Shown: piece by piece, positions 1 through 9,978 of the stretch
Layout of the letters: every line of letters begins with the position of its first letter
Position numbering within the stretch: the first letter of the stretch is position 1
Source of the DNA: Candidatus Omnitrophota bacterium
GTDB lineage: Bacteria > Omnitrophota > Gorgyraeia > Duberdicusellales > 4484-171
Direction: 5' to 3'
Assembly (NCBI GenBank): GCA_023819315.1
Contig: JAMWBQ010000007.1
Span: 1 to 36,238, forward strand
DNA length: 36,238 nucleotides
Position numbers and translations under genes: made by a program
The notes under the pieces: generated by a model
Told to the model about the DNA's origin: nothing
Databases searched by the model: none
What the model saw: the letters and a program-made list of their open reading frames with translations, nothing else

Positions 1-792
1 GGCTTGAGTATTCAGGCATCTAAGACAGAGGCGGATGTTATTGTCTTCTGTGGAGTATATTTTATGGCAGAAACAGCAAAGATACTTTCACCCCAAAAGA
101 TAGTTATTATTCCTGATAAAAATGCTGGCTGTCCCTTGGCGGATACGATTAATGCTGAGCAATTAAGGGAGTTAAAATCAAAATATCCTCGTGCAAAAGT
201 TCTTTGTTATGTAAATACTCCTGCAGAAGTAAAAGCAGAAGCAGATTACTGTTGCACTTCTGCTAATGCTGTGAGTTTGGTAAATAAAGCGTTAAAAGAC
301 GAAGAAGAGATAATATTTGTTCCTGATAAGTATCTTGCTCATTACGTTTCCCGGAAAACTAACCGTAATTTTATCGTTTGGCAAGGTTATTGTCCTGTAC
401 ATGCAAATATTTCTCCAGAAGAAGTTAGAAAAGAAAGAATGTTACACCCTTGCGCAGTAGTTTTAGTTCATCCTGAGTGTCCTCCTGAGGTTATTGAATT
501 AGCTGATGAAGTTTTATCTACTGAGGGAATGTGTAAATACGCTAAGGAGAGTAAAGCTAAAGAAATAATTGTAGGTACAGAAGTAGGGGTTATTTACAGA
601 TTAGAAAAAGAGAACCCTTATAAAAAATTTTATCCCCTTTCTGAACGAGCGATTTGTTCCCCTATGAAGATTATTAGCTTAGAAAAAGTCCTTTTATCCT
701 TAGAAGAAATGAAAGAAGAAGTTACTCTTCCTAAAGAGATAATTTTATCTGCTAAAGAAAGCATATATAGGATGTTAGAGTATAGAGATTGA
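1..792 (+). CDS. nadA: Quinolinate synthase A, 5'-truncated by window edge
   Basis: ORF open to the left edge; NadA-like motifs GVYFMAETAKIL, PDKNAGCPLAD, CYVNTPAEVKAEADYCCTSANAV, PDKYLAHYV, WQGYCPVHANI, HPECPPEV. Confidence 0.93.
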   Translation, partial: GLSIQASKTEADVIVFCGVYFMAETAKILSPQKIVIIPDKNAGCPLADTINAEQLRELKSKYPRAKVLCYVNTPAEVKAEADYCCTSANAVSLVNKALKDEEEIIFVPDKYLAHYVSRKTNRNFIVWQGYCPVHANISPEEVRKERMLHPCAVVLVHPECPPEVIELADEVLSTEGMCKYAKESKAKEIIVGTEVGVIYRLEKENPYKKFYPLSERAICSPMKIISLEKVLLSLEEMKEEVTLPKEIILSAKESIYRMLEYRD

Positions 793-816
793 GTATCGAT
801 AACTTTTACCCCCCAG

Positions 817-3800
817 ATGAATAAGAATAATCCTCGTATAGTTGATTTGTTTGCCCAAAAAATTTACAATGGTTCCCCTTATAAACTACCACGCAATATG
901 TCCGTACGTATAGAAGATAATTTAGAGGAAGTTAGTTTAACTTTTGCCTTAGAGGTAATTGGTGCTTTACAATTTTATAAGGATTTACCACTGATAGTTA
1001 TTTGTTTATGTGCTGGCAATACTCCTCTTATGGGTTATAGAAAACTGGGAGGGAGGGCGTTAATAAATTTTAGGAATAGAGGAATGGATAGGAATAAACG
1101 GCGATATTTTAAACTGCGTTCTATTTTAGATACTTGGCATACATCTTCTACTCAGAGATTACTTAAGGTTAATGGCTTAGATCCTAAATATAAGCCAGAT
1201 ATGAAAAAAGTAGTGGTATTCAGTATCGATGAAATATTTCCTCGTAAAAGAGATGATATTTTTTCTTTCTCTCGTTTGCTTAATGAAATTTGTGAGCTTT
1301 GGGGTATAGAAAAACAAAATCGTAACTTTTTTTATGGCGATTTATATGTATTTAGAGATAATAATCGTTGGGTAGTTGAAGGGATAAAAGATGAAGAATT
1401 TACAAAGATTACCCATAGTATTGAAAGGGAGGGATTGAAGATAGTAGAGTATCAAGCACACTGTTTACTTAGAAACGATAGAGAGGGGTTCATTTTAAAT
1501 TCACCTTTGCGTATAGAAGGGAATAGGGTTTTTTCCCCGCGGTTAAAACAGAACAAAAGAGGTGATTTTATTTTAGAAGAAACAGTTGTAGAGCCACTTA
1601 CTCCCAATCATATTCAGTATAGGTATATAGATAGTATGCGTAACCAGGCAGTAATGATGAATGAGAAGTTAAAAAATTTAGGTGGGCCACATATAACCAT
1701 ATTAGGTGTTGGTCCCTGTGAATTAGGAGAAGGACATATCGGTTTCTGTGAGAGAGATACTTTACCACAACAGACCTCTTTTATAGGAGCAATTAACGAT
1801 TACGATAAAACCTATCATATATCTTCTTATCATTCTAAAGAGTTTTACGGATTTAAAAATATGTTTGTTACCGTGGGTGGTATTAGAATGCCTAAATTAG
1901 GTTTTATAACCTTCGGTCCACAAGAACTTATTTATGGATACGATAGAAAAAAACTAAGCCCAAGAGTTATCATTATTGCTACAGGGATTAGTAAGAGTGC
2001 ATCTATATTAAAAGGTTTAGAAGCGGATTACGATATTCGTTATCCTTTAGCTTTGAGTAGGAATTCTTACGGTTTATACGTTTTAGATAAGCGTGCCGCC
2101 AGAGAACTTAGGTTATTAAGATTCCCTTGGGAATTTAAAGTTTTATCCCCCCAGTTTTGGGATGATAATTTTTGTAAGGAATATTTAATTAGTTTGGCTA
2201 AATTCTTTCAAAGCTCAATCTCTAAATTGAATGTTGATTTTGATAATATGTATAAAAGACTTTTTAATAATTCTAAAACACATACTTGTAAAAAGAACGC
2301 TCAAAAAAACTTTTTTCATTTTTATAAAGCTATAAAACAAAAAGGGTATGATTTTAACGATTTTAAGAAAAAGATTATTGAAGGTATATTAGCCAATACA
2401 ATTTTCCCTTCCCAAATTAAAGATAAATTAGAACAATTGGGCATAAAAGAAAAGGATAGTATTCTTTTAATAAACCCTCATATGGACGATGAGTTTTTAG
2501 CCCTTGCTCCGATTTTAAAGGAAATGGCTAAATATTATAGAGTTTATAGTGTTTATTTATCTGGTGGTTACCATGGTGTTTACAGTGATTATGTTTTTGA
2601 TTTGTTAGATACAGCCATTAATTTAAGAAATAAAGATATAGTTTCTTTAAATATTAACCATAAAGAAGATTTGTTGAGAGAGTTGATTAGGAATAGGTTT
2701 TTAAGGGTAATCCCCTATTTAGATTACCAGGTTACACCCTATATGAGCGATGAGGAGAAAGAATTAAGAGTAAAATTACTAATTATAGATTTAAATGAAA
2801 GGAGTAAATTAGTTAAAGTGTTCCCTAAAATAAAAATTATTAAGGATATAAAAGATATTGTTAGGCTTAAAGAATTTTTAGAAGCAGTGGAGGAAAGAAA
2901 AAAATATATTTATTCAGAAGATATAGAGATTATGCGTTTTATTAAATCATCACTAAGGTTTAATGAGAGTGTTTCTCTTCTTATGTATTTAGGCCTGTCT
3001 TATAATAACATTTATCCTTCTATGGACAATCTTGGTTGTAATCAGAGCCAAAATGAATATTCAGAATATATTATCAGAATAAAGGATTTAATAACCTCTT
3101 TAAAACCTAAAATGGTAATGGTTAATGGGGAGGGTTATAATCAAGCTAATACTCATTATTATAACCAGATATTCACTTATCTTGCCTTAAAAGATTTAGT
3201 TAGAAATAAAGTTATCAGAAAAGATACTTTAATTCTTCAATGGGGGGGTGTGTGGGATAGATTTAGTATAGGTAGTTCTCAATTGAATGTTATCCTCTCT
3301 AAAGAGGAATTGGACAATTTTAAACACGATTTCAATTATTTTTACCCTACGCAGGCTCCTTATGCTCCTATACCTAATCCGTCAGGATGTTTCCCAAGGT
3401 CTTTTTATGAAGATTTTATTAAAAATGCTAAAGAGAGTAGTCAAGAGTTAATTTCTCTTATAGATTTGCAGGAAGATATTCTTAACAAAGAAGATGGAGG
3501 TTTGATTTCCTACAAGATAGGAAAATTAAAAGATGTGATTAAACAAAATTTTTTATTGATGAAATCATCTCAGGATAGTTATTTTACATCTAAACCATAT
3601 ATTCTACCTCTTCAAGTTAATAAGTTAGATTGTGCACTTATTGGAGATATGGTTAGTAAAGGAGTAATTTATATTACTAAGGAGAAGGAAGCTTTTGGGT
3701 ATGGGGAGAGTTTCTCTTTATCAGTAAAGGATTTGGTTAAAATAGTTTATGATTTTCAGAGAGATATGGAAGGTGGGTTAGAAGGGAAAAAAAGTAGTCT

Positions 3801-5079
3801 TGCTATGTTACCTACTTTTGTAGATATTTCTACAGGTAAAGAGGAAGGTTTATTTTTGGCCTTAGATTTAGGTGGTTCTACATTAAGGATAATGGCATTG
3901 AATTTAAAGAGAGGTAGAAAACCAAAGTTAATCATTGAACGGTTTAATCTAAGAAGCGGTGAGAAAAATAATCTTAATTACGGTAAAGCCGATGATTTCT
4001 TTGCTACGATTGCCAAAAGATTAGAATGGTTTATAACCAAATACAAAAGTAAACTTATATATGGTAAACCTTATCCTTTAGGTTTTACTTTTTCTTTTCC
4101 TGTTAAACATATTTCTGCAGATAAAGCAATACTTAAACGCTGGTCAAAGGATTTCTTTCTTCCTGAGGTTATCAATAAAGATGTAGTGAGTTTTTTGAGA
4201 ACAGCTATTGAGAAAGAGGGTTTATCTAATGTGGTTAGGGTTGTATCTTTGAACAACGATACAGTAGCTACCCTTGTAGCCGGTAGCTATTTTGATAGTA
4301 ACTGTGATATAGGAGGAATTATTGGAACAGGAACGAATTTTTGTTATCGTGAATGGGTAAAGAATATTTGTAAACTAAGCGAGGAAGAAAAATCTCGTTA
4401 TCGAAGAGAGAGAATGATTGTTAATATAGAGTCAGGCAATTTTAATAAATTACCCCGGAGTATTTACGATATAAAATTAGATGATACCTCCTCTAACAGA
4501 GGAGAACAGATAGAAGAGAAAATGGTTTCTGGTTTATATTTAGGCGAACTTACGAGGTTAGTGCTTTTAGACTTGATAGAGAAAAGAATTCTATTTAAAG
4601 GAAATTTATCCTTGGGGGAAAAAGAATCTATACTAATAAAAAATAGTTTCCCCACTCCCTTTATGACGGATATAGCTATAGATAATACACCATCTTTTGA
4701 GATTATTAAAGACTGCCTTATTAAATGGGGGATAAAGGAGGGAAGAATTGAGTTAGAAGATAGATTGATAGTAAAAGATGTGTGTAAAAAGATAGCTTGT
4801 CGTAGTGCCAGATTAAGTGCAAGTATAGTGTTTGCTATAGTTACTCATATTGATAAAGATATAAATTACTACCACACGGTAGCTATAGATGGTAGTCTTT
4901 TTAGTAAGTATCCTCATTTTAAAGATGATATGGAAGATGCTTTGAAAGAATTATCTTGGGAAATATTTGGTGATGATCGCTCTTATAGGATAAGATTGGA
5001 GTTAACATCCGATGGATCAGGTATAGGAGGGGGAATAATTGCTGCTGTAGAGGTTTCTCAAAAGGCTAAGATTATCTAA
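817..5079 (+). CDS. Three-domain fusion: NagB-like glucosamine-6-phosphate deaminase/isomerase (about aa 1-470) + PIG-L/LmbE-like N-deacetylase (about aa 540-890) + eukaryotic-type hexokinase (about aa 985-1420)
   Basis: One uninterrupted 1420-aa ORF. NagB-like: FSIDEIF, GVGPCELGEGHIGFCE (aa about 297). PIG-L: INPHMDDEFLALAP (aa about 552) and downstream NTHYYNQ. Hexokinase: LFLALDLGGSTLRIM (aa about 1012), GFTFSFPVKH, SLNNDTVATLVAG, IGTGTNFCY, GEQIEEKMVSGLYLGELTRLVLLDL, VAIDGSLFSKYPHF, LTSDGSGIGGGIIAAV. Confidence 0.85.
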   Translation: MNKNNPRIVDLFAQKIYNGSPYKLPRNMSVRIEDNLEEVSLTFALEVIGALQFYKDLPLIVICLCAGNTPLMGYRKLGGRALINFRNRGMDRNKRRYFKLRSILDTWHTSSTQRLLKVNGLDPKYKPDMKKVVVFSIDEIFPRKRDDIFSFSRLLNEICELWGIEKQNRNFFYGDLYVFRDNNRWVVEGIKDEEFTKITHSIEREGLKIVEYQAHCLLRNDREGFILNSPLRIEGNRVFSPRLKQNKRGDFILEETVVEPLTPNHIQYRYIDSMRNQAVMMNEKLKNLGGPHITILGVGPCELGEGHIGFCERDTLPQQTSFIGAINDYDKTYHISSYHSKEFYGFKNMFVTVGGIRMPKLGFITFGPQELIYGYDRKKLSPRVIIIATGISKSASILKGLEADYDIRYPLALSRNSYGLYVLDKRAARELRLLRFPWEFKVLSPQFWDDNFCKEYLISLAKFFQSSISKLNVDFDNMYKRLFNNSKTHTCKKNAQKNFFHFYKAIKQKGYDFNDFKKKIIEGILANTIFPSQIKDKLEQLGIKEKDSILLINPHMDDEFLALAPILKEMAKYYRVYSVYLSGGYHGVYSDYVFDLLDTAINLRNKDIVSLNINHKEDLLRELIRNRFLRVIPYLDYQVTPYMSDEEKELRVKLLIIDLNERSKLVKVFPKIKIIKDIKDIVRLKEFLEAVEERKKYIYSEDIEIMRFIKSSLRFNESVSLLMYLGLSYNNIYPSMDNLGCNQSQNEYSEYIIRIKDLITSLKPKMVMVNGEGYNQANTHYYNQIFTYLALKDLVRNKVIRKDTLILQWGGVWDRFSIGSSQLNVILSKEELDNFKHDFNYFYPTQAPYAPIPNPSGCFPRSFYEDFIKNAKESSQELISLIDLQEDILNKEDGGLISYKIGKLKDVIKQNFLLMKSSQDSYFTSKPYILPLQVNKLDCALIGDMVSKGVIYITKEKEAFGYGESFSLSVKDLVKIVYDFQRDMEGGLEGKKSSLAMLPTFVDISTGKEEGLFLALDLGGSTLRIMALNLKRGRKPKLIIERFNLRSGEKNNLNYGKADDFFATIAKRLEWFITKYKSKLIYGKPYPLGFTFSFPVKHISADKAILKRWSKDFFLPEVINKDVVSFLRTAIEKEGLSNVVRVVSLNNDTVATLVAGSYFDSNCDIGGIIGTGTNFCYREWVKNICKLSEEEKSRYRRERMIVNIESGNFNKLPRSIYDIKLDDTSSNRGEQIEEKMVSGLYLGELTRLVLLDLIEKRILFKGNLSLGEKESILIKNSFPTPFMTDIAIDNTPSFEIIKDCLIKWGIKEGRIELEDRLIVKDVCKKIACRSARLSASIVFAIVTHIDKDINYYHTVAIDGSLFSKYPHFKDDMEDALKELSWEIFGDDRSYRIRLELTSDGSGIGGGIIAAVEVSQKAKII

Positions 5080-5111
5080 CATAAAATTTTTGTATTTTTA
5101 AAATTTTATGT
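5079..5111. other. AT-rich perfect inverted repeat (11-bp arms ACATAAAATTT / AAATTTTATGT, 11-nt loop) between the fusion gene and glgB
   Basis: Read directly at 5079-5089 and 5101-5111, starting at the last base of the stop codon; a TATAAT hexamer follows at 5118-5123. Low GC makes strong terminator function doubtful. Confidence 0.5.
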
Positions 5112-5171
5112 ATATTGTATAATATTTAACCTAAAATTTAGAGAAGGAGTTTACTAAATTAAGGAGGGGAT

Positions 5172-7157
5172 ATGGGCGAGGTTATTCAGGGAGTTAGTCT
5201 TTTTAACGACGAAGATATTTACCTGTTAAAAGAGGGTAACCATTTCCGCCTCTACGATAAGTTGGGTGCGCATACTTTAGTGATAGATGGTAAGGAAGGG
5301 ACCTATTTTGCTGTATGGGCACCTAATGCTAAGGAAGTATCTGTTATAGGTAATTTTAATGGGTGGAATCCCCATACTCACAAATTATCTTCTCGTTGGG
5401 ATAATTCTGGTGTATGGGAAGGTTTTACTCCTGGGGTTAAAGAAGGTGCTCTTTACAAATACCATATAGTTTCCCACTACAATAATTATACGGTAGATAA
5501 AGCTGACCCCTTTGCTTTTTATAGCGAAGTTCCTCCCAAATCAGCTTCCATAGTTCATAATTTAGATTATAAATGGAATGACCAGAAATGGATGGAGGAA
5601 AGAAAAAAATATAATAGTCTTAACTCCCCTATGTGTATATACGAGGTACATTTAGGTTCTTGGAGAAGATTAGTAGAGGAGAATAGGAGATTCCTTACAT
5701 ATCGTGAGGTTGCACATTTGTTAGTAGATTACATAAAAGATATGGGTTTTACTCATATAGAGTTATTGCCAATAATGGAGCACCCTTTTTATGGTTCTTG
5801 GGGTTATCAGATGTTAGGTTTTTTTGCTCCTACCAGTCGCTATGGTAAACCACAAGATTTTATGTATTTTGTAGATTACCTTCATCAAAACGGTATAGGT
5901 TTAATTTTGGATTGGGTCCCTTCCCATTTCCCTACCGATGGGCATGGATTAGTTTTTTTTGATGGGACACATCTTTACGAACATCAAGACCAGAGAAAAG
6001 GTTATCAACCTGATTGGGGTAGTTATATATTTAATTACGGTAGGAACGAAGTGCGTAGCTTTCTTATAAGTAGTGCCCTTTTCTGGTTAGATAAATACCA
6101 TGCTGATGGTTTAAGAGTTGATGCTGTAGCTTCTATGCTCTATTTAGATTATTCTCGAAAGAATGGGGATTGGATACCGAACCAATATGGTGGTAACGAA
6201 AATCTTGAAGCTATAGCTTTTATGAAACGATTGAATGAAATGGTTTATGGGACATTTCCAGACGTTCAAACTATAGCTGAAGAATCTTCTGCTTGGCCTA
6301 TGGTAACAAGGCCGGTATACGTAGGTGGTTTAGGATTCGGTCTAAAATGGAATATGGGTTGGATGCATGATACTTTATTCTATTTTTCCAAGGACCCTAT
6401 TTATCGTAAATACCATCACGATAGTCTTACTTTTAGTCTTTGGTACGCTTTCACTGAGAATTTTTTACTATCTCTTTCTCATGATGAAGTTGTTCATGGT
6501 AAAGGTTCTCTTTTAAATAAGATGCCCGGTGATGAATGGCAGAAGTTTGCCAATTTAAGATTGTTATTCGGATATATGTATACTCACCCGGGCAAAAAAT
6601 TATTATTTATGGGTGAAGAGTTTGGACAATGGCGGGAATGGAATCATGAGGAGAGTTTGGATTGGCATCTTCTTAATTATCCTATGCATCAGGGAGTACA
6701 GAAGTGGGTTAGAGATTTAAACCATTTTTATAGAAACGAACCAGCACTCTATGAAATTGATTTTTCTCCCGAAGGTTTTCAATGGATAGATTTTCGTGAT
6801 TATGAAGGTAGCATAATTAGTTTTATTCGTAAGGGGTTTTCTACTAAGGATATTATTTTTGTCGTCTGCAATTTCACTCCTGTTCCTCGTTTTAACTACA
6901 AAGTTAAAGTTCCTGCGGGTGGTTTATGGAAAGAGATATTTAATAGCGATGCTAAGGAATACGGCGGTAGTGGTATAGGTAATTTTGGAGGTATAGAAGC
7001 AATAGAAAGTTCTTTTTCCCATAATACCTATGAGCTTTCTTTAACATTACCTCCTTTAGGTATTTTAATATTTAAGAAAGAGATTAAAGAACAACCCTTA
7101 AAAGATTCCAAGAGGAAGAATAAAAAAGTTACAACCAAGAATAGTTTAAAAGATTAG
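5172..7157 (+). CDS. glgB: 1,4-alpha-glucan branching enzyme (GH13)
   Basis: CBM48-like N-terminus ([21 protein letters not shown]); GH13 motifs [62 protein letters not shown]. Confidence 0.97.
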   Translation: MGEVIQGVSLFNDEDIYLLKEGNHFRLYDKLGAHTLVIDGKEGTYFAVWAPNAKEVSVIGNFNGWNPHTHKLSSRWDNSGVWEGFTPGVKEGALYKYHIVSHYNNYTVDKADPFAFYSEVPPKSASIVHNLDYKWNDQKWMEERKKYNSLNSPMCIYEVHLGSWRRLVEENRRFLTYREVAHLLVDYIKDMGFTHIELLPIMEHPFYGSWGYQMLGFFAPTSRYGKPQDFMYFVDYLHQNGIGLILDWVPSHFPTDGHGLVFFDGTHLYEHQDQRKGYQPDWGSYIFNYGRNEVRSFLISSALFWLDKYHADGLRVDAVASMLYLDYSRKNGDWIPNQYGGNENLEAIAFMKRLNEMVYGTFPDVQTIAEESSAWPMVTRPVYVGGLGFGLKWNMGWMHDTLFYFSKDPIYRKYHHDSLTFSLWYAFTENFLLSLSHDEVVHGKGSLLNKMPGDEWQKFANLRLLFGYMYTHPGKKLLFMGEEFGQWREWNHEESLDWHLLNYPMHQGVQKWVRDLNHFYRNEPALYEIDFSPEGFQWIDFRDYEGSIISFIRKGFSTKDIIFVVCNFTPVPRFNYKVKVPAGGLWKEIFNSDAKEYGGSGIGNFGGIEAIESSFSHNTYELSLTLPPLGILIFKKEIKEQPLKDSKRKNKKVTTKNSLKD

Positions 7158-7178
7158 TTGTATACCTCTAGAGAATAT

Positions 7179-9608
7179 ATGAATCATTTCGTTTGTATTC
7201 ACGCTCACTGTTATCAACCACCAAGAGAAAATCCTTGGTTGGAGGAAGTTGAACAGGAACCATCAGCGTATCCGTATCATGATTGGAATGAGAGGGTTAC
7301 TGCGGAAAGTTACGCTCCTAACACAGCATCACGTAGACTGGATGGTGATAATTGGATTATCGATATTGTAAATTTATATTCCAAGATAAGTTTTAATTTT
7401 GGTCCTACCCTTATGTTTTGGTTAGAAAAACATAGACCTAAAGTTTATCAAGCGATTATTTCAGCGGATAAAGAGAGTAGAAAGAATTTTTCCGGACATG
7501 GTTCAGCAATTGCCCAAGCTTACAATCATATGATTATGCCTTTAGCTAATAGTAGAGATAAGTTAACTCAGGTAATTTGGGGAATAAAAGATTTCGAGTT
7601 TCGTTTTGGAAGGAAGCCTGAAGGAATGTGGTTACCAGAAACTGCTGTGGATAGAGAAACATTGGAGATTTTAGCCACACAAGGGATAAAATTTACCATT
7701 CTTTCTCCTTTTCAGGCAAAATGGATAAAAAGGATAGGTTCAACACAATGGATAGATGTTCGGGGAGGGAAAATTGATACTAAAAGACCGTATATATACA
7801 GCTTACCTTCGGGTAAAAGGATTATTATTTTCTTCTATTGTGGTGAGATATCTAATGATATTGCTTTTGGTAGGCTATTAGATAGGGGAGAGGAATTTGC
7901 TAAACGATTATCCTCATTGTTTGACCGGCAGAATAACGAACCGCAGATATGTAACGTGGCTAACGATGGAGAAACTTACGGGCATCATCGTAAACATGGC
8001 GATATGGCTTTAAATTATTGTTTATATTATTTGATGACGAACAAATTAGCTCAAATTACCGTTTATGGTGAATATTTAGAAAGGTTTCCTCCCACCTATG
8101 AGGTAGAAATTATAGAGAACACATCTTGGAGTTGTGTTCATGGAGTAGAGAGGTGGAGAGATGATTGTGGTTGCAATTCAGGTATGCATTTAGGTTGGAA
8201 GCAAAGTTGGCGTAAAAATCTTCGGGAAGCGATGGATTGGTTACGAGATAAATTAATCCCCATATATGAGAAGAGTATGTCAGGTTATGTTGTTGACCCT
8301 TGGGCATTACGGAACGAATATATAACGGTGATACTTAATCGTGATAGAGATAACGTAGAAAGATTTTTTAAGAAATATATAAAGAAAAAATTGTCCTATG
8401 AAGAAAAAAACAAAATATTGAGTTTGTTGGAGATGCAACGGTGTTCTATGCTTATGTATACGAGTTGTGGTTGGTTTTTTGATGATATTTCAGGTATAGA
8501 GACTATCCAGATAATGCATTACGCTAATAGAGCAATGTATCTTTGTTATCGAACAACAGGTATATCTTTGCACGATGATTACCTAAGGTTACTCAAATCT
8601 GCCAAGAGTAACATTAGTGGTTTAAAGGATGGAGTGAGTATTTATGAGATTTTCGTTAAGCCAGCAATAGTAAATCTTTTAAATGTAGGTGTTCATTACG
8701 CAGTTTCTTCTCTATTTAACCATTACCCTTCTACTACTAAATTATTTAGTTATAGGGTAAATAGATACTCCTACGAAAAGATAGAAGATAGAAAAAACAA
8801 ATTTGCTTGTGGAAGAGTTCTTATCCGTTCGGATATTACCTGGGAAGAAGAAATTATTAGTTTTGCCGTGGTTCATTTAGGTGGCCATAATTTATTGGCT
8901 GGCGTTACGGAATCAAGTAAAATAAAAGATTTTAACAGGATGAGGGATGATTTGAAGAATAGATTTATAAGAGGAGAATATGAAGAAACTATAAAATTAA
9001 TAAACAAATATTTTTCTTCTAATACTTATTCTTTGTGGCATCTTTTTTGTGATGAGCGGAATAGAATTATTAATGTTATATTTGAAGAAGCTATACAAGA
9101 TATAGAAGTAACGTTTAATAAACTTTATAACGACTATCATATTTTGGCGCAGGTAGCAAAGAATTCCGGTGTGAATATCCCCGAAATATTTATGTCAATT
9201 ATAGATTTTGTTTATAATCATAAAGTTTATAATTTTTTAAAGAAAGGTGAATTTAATGTGGAAAATTTAATGCAGATAATTAACGAGTTTAAAAATTGGT
9301 CTTTGATTTTAGATAGAACGAAACTTAATATCCTTATGGGGAAGATTATTGAGGAACTAATGGAAGATTTCATAAAAGATCCTAACGGTATATCTATCTT
9401 AGATAGAGTTTTAAATGTAGTAGAAGTGGGGAATATTTTATCGCTTGACTTTTCTCTTTGGGAAGCTCAAAATATGTATTTCCATATAGCGAATAAATTA
9501 ATAAGTAGGAAGAAAGAAAATCTACATAAAAATGATAGAGAATCTAAACTATGGTTGGATAAATTTCTAAGGTTGGGGAAATATTTAAGGGTTAAGATAG
9601 ATAGGTAA
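7179..9608 (+). CDS. Glycoside hydrolase family 57 protein with DUF3536-type C-terminus
   Basis: MNHFVCIHAHCYQPPRENPWLEEVE...PYHDWNERVTAESYAPN, GMWLPETAVDRETLEIL. The ORF track starts at TTG 7158; ATG 7179 fits the family N-terminus better. Confidence 0.88.
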   Translation: MNHFVCIHAHCYQPPRENPWLEEVEQEPSAYPYHDWNERVTAESYAPNTASRRLDGDNWIIDIVNLYSKISFNFGPTLMFWLEKHRPKVYQAIISADKESRKNFSGHGSAIAQAYNHMIMPLANSRDKLTQVIWGIKDFEFRFGRKPEGMWLPETAVDRETLEILATQGIKFTILSPFQAKWIKRIGSTQWIDVRGGKIDTKRPYIYSLPSGKRIIIFFYCGEISNDIAFGRLLDRGEEFAKRLSSLFDRQNNEPQICNVANDGETYGHHRKHGDMALNYCLYYLMTNKLAQITVYGEYLERFPPTYEVEIIENTSWSCVHGVERWRDDCGCNSGMHLGWKQSWRKNLREAMDWLRDKLIPIYEKSMSGYVVDPWALRNEYITVILNRDRDNVERFFKKYIKKKLSYEEKNKILSLLEMQRCSMLMYTSCGWFFDDISGIETIQIMHYANRAMYLCYRTTGISLHDDYLRLLKSAKSNISGLKDGVSIYEIFVKPAIVNLLNVGVHYAVSSLFNHYPSTTKLFSYRVNRYSYEKIEDRKNKFACGRVLIRSDITWEEEIISFAVVHLGGHNLLAGVTESSKIKDFNRMRDDLKNRFIRGEYEETIKLINKYFSSNTYSLWHLFCDERNRIINVIFEEAIQDIEVTFNKLYNDYHILAQVAKNSGVNIPEIFMSIIDFVYNHKVYNFLKKGEFNVENLMQIINEFKNWSLILDRTKLNILMGKIIEELMEDFIKDPNGISILDRVLNVVEVGNILSLDFSLWEAQNMYFHIANKLISRKKENLHKNDRESKLWLDKFLRLGKYLRVKIDR

Positions 9609-9630
9609 TTATAAATAGAAGGGAGGAATT

Positions 9631-9849
9631 ATGAGCAGAGAAAAGATGGTTACTTGTCCGGTTTGTGGAGAAAAATTTGAACTTGAGTCCTATGCCGATA
9701 TTGGTGAGATAATTACCTGTACTAACTGTTTTGAAGAATTGAGAATTGTTAGACTCAATCCTATAGAATTAGAGGAAGTAACCGATTATTACGATGATAA
9801 CGATGATTCCGAAGATTATCTGGAAGATGAAGAAAAGGAGGAATGGTGA
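9631..9849 (+). CDS. LysW-like small acidic zinc-ribbon protein (amino-group carrier protein family)
   Basis: 72 aa: VTCPVCGEKFELESYADIGEIITCTNCFEELRIVRLNPIELEE followed by an acidic tail EDYLEDEEKEEW; CxxC...CxxC ribbon; preceding SD-like GGGAGG. Confidence 0.7.
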   Translation: MSREKMVTCPVCGEKFELESYADIGEIITCTNCFEELRIVRLNPIELEEVTDYYDDNDDSEDYLEDEEKEEW

Positions 9850-9878
9850 TGGGAAATAACTTTATAGAAGTATATTAT

Positions 9879-9936
9879 CAATAATCATTCTTATATAGTA
9901 ATCATTATTGACAAAGTTAGAAAATTGTATTAGAAT
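9879..9936 (+). promoter_or_regulatory. Sigma70-type promoter (TTGACA 9908-9913, 17-nt spacer, TAGAAT 9931-9936) with overlapping dyad operator (TCAATAAT 9879-9886 / ATTATTGA 9904-9911)
   Basis: Read directly; consensus -35 and 5/6 -10 at optimal spacing, 42 nt upstream of the superoxide reductase ATG. TAATCATT also occurs as a direct repeat at 9882-9889 and 9899-9906. Confidence 0.65.
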
Positions 9937-9978
9937 GAAATTAGTAATAATATTGTATACAAATAGGAGGAGGTTAAA

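Noticed and set aside
4071-4655. Minus-strand ORFs inside the hexokinase domain (4071-4256, 4464-4655)
   Set aside because: Antisense to a strongly supported coding region, low-complexity translation and no family resemblance; spurious.
9841-9870. TGA at the end of the LysW-like ORF (EEW-TGA-W-E) as possible recoding to Gly/Trp that would restore a Glu-bearing tail
   Set aside because: TGA serves as an ordinary stop for other genes here (e.g. nadA, lipM, gcvT-region overlaps), and no recoding element is evident; noted only as a curiosity in the LysW finding.
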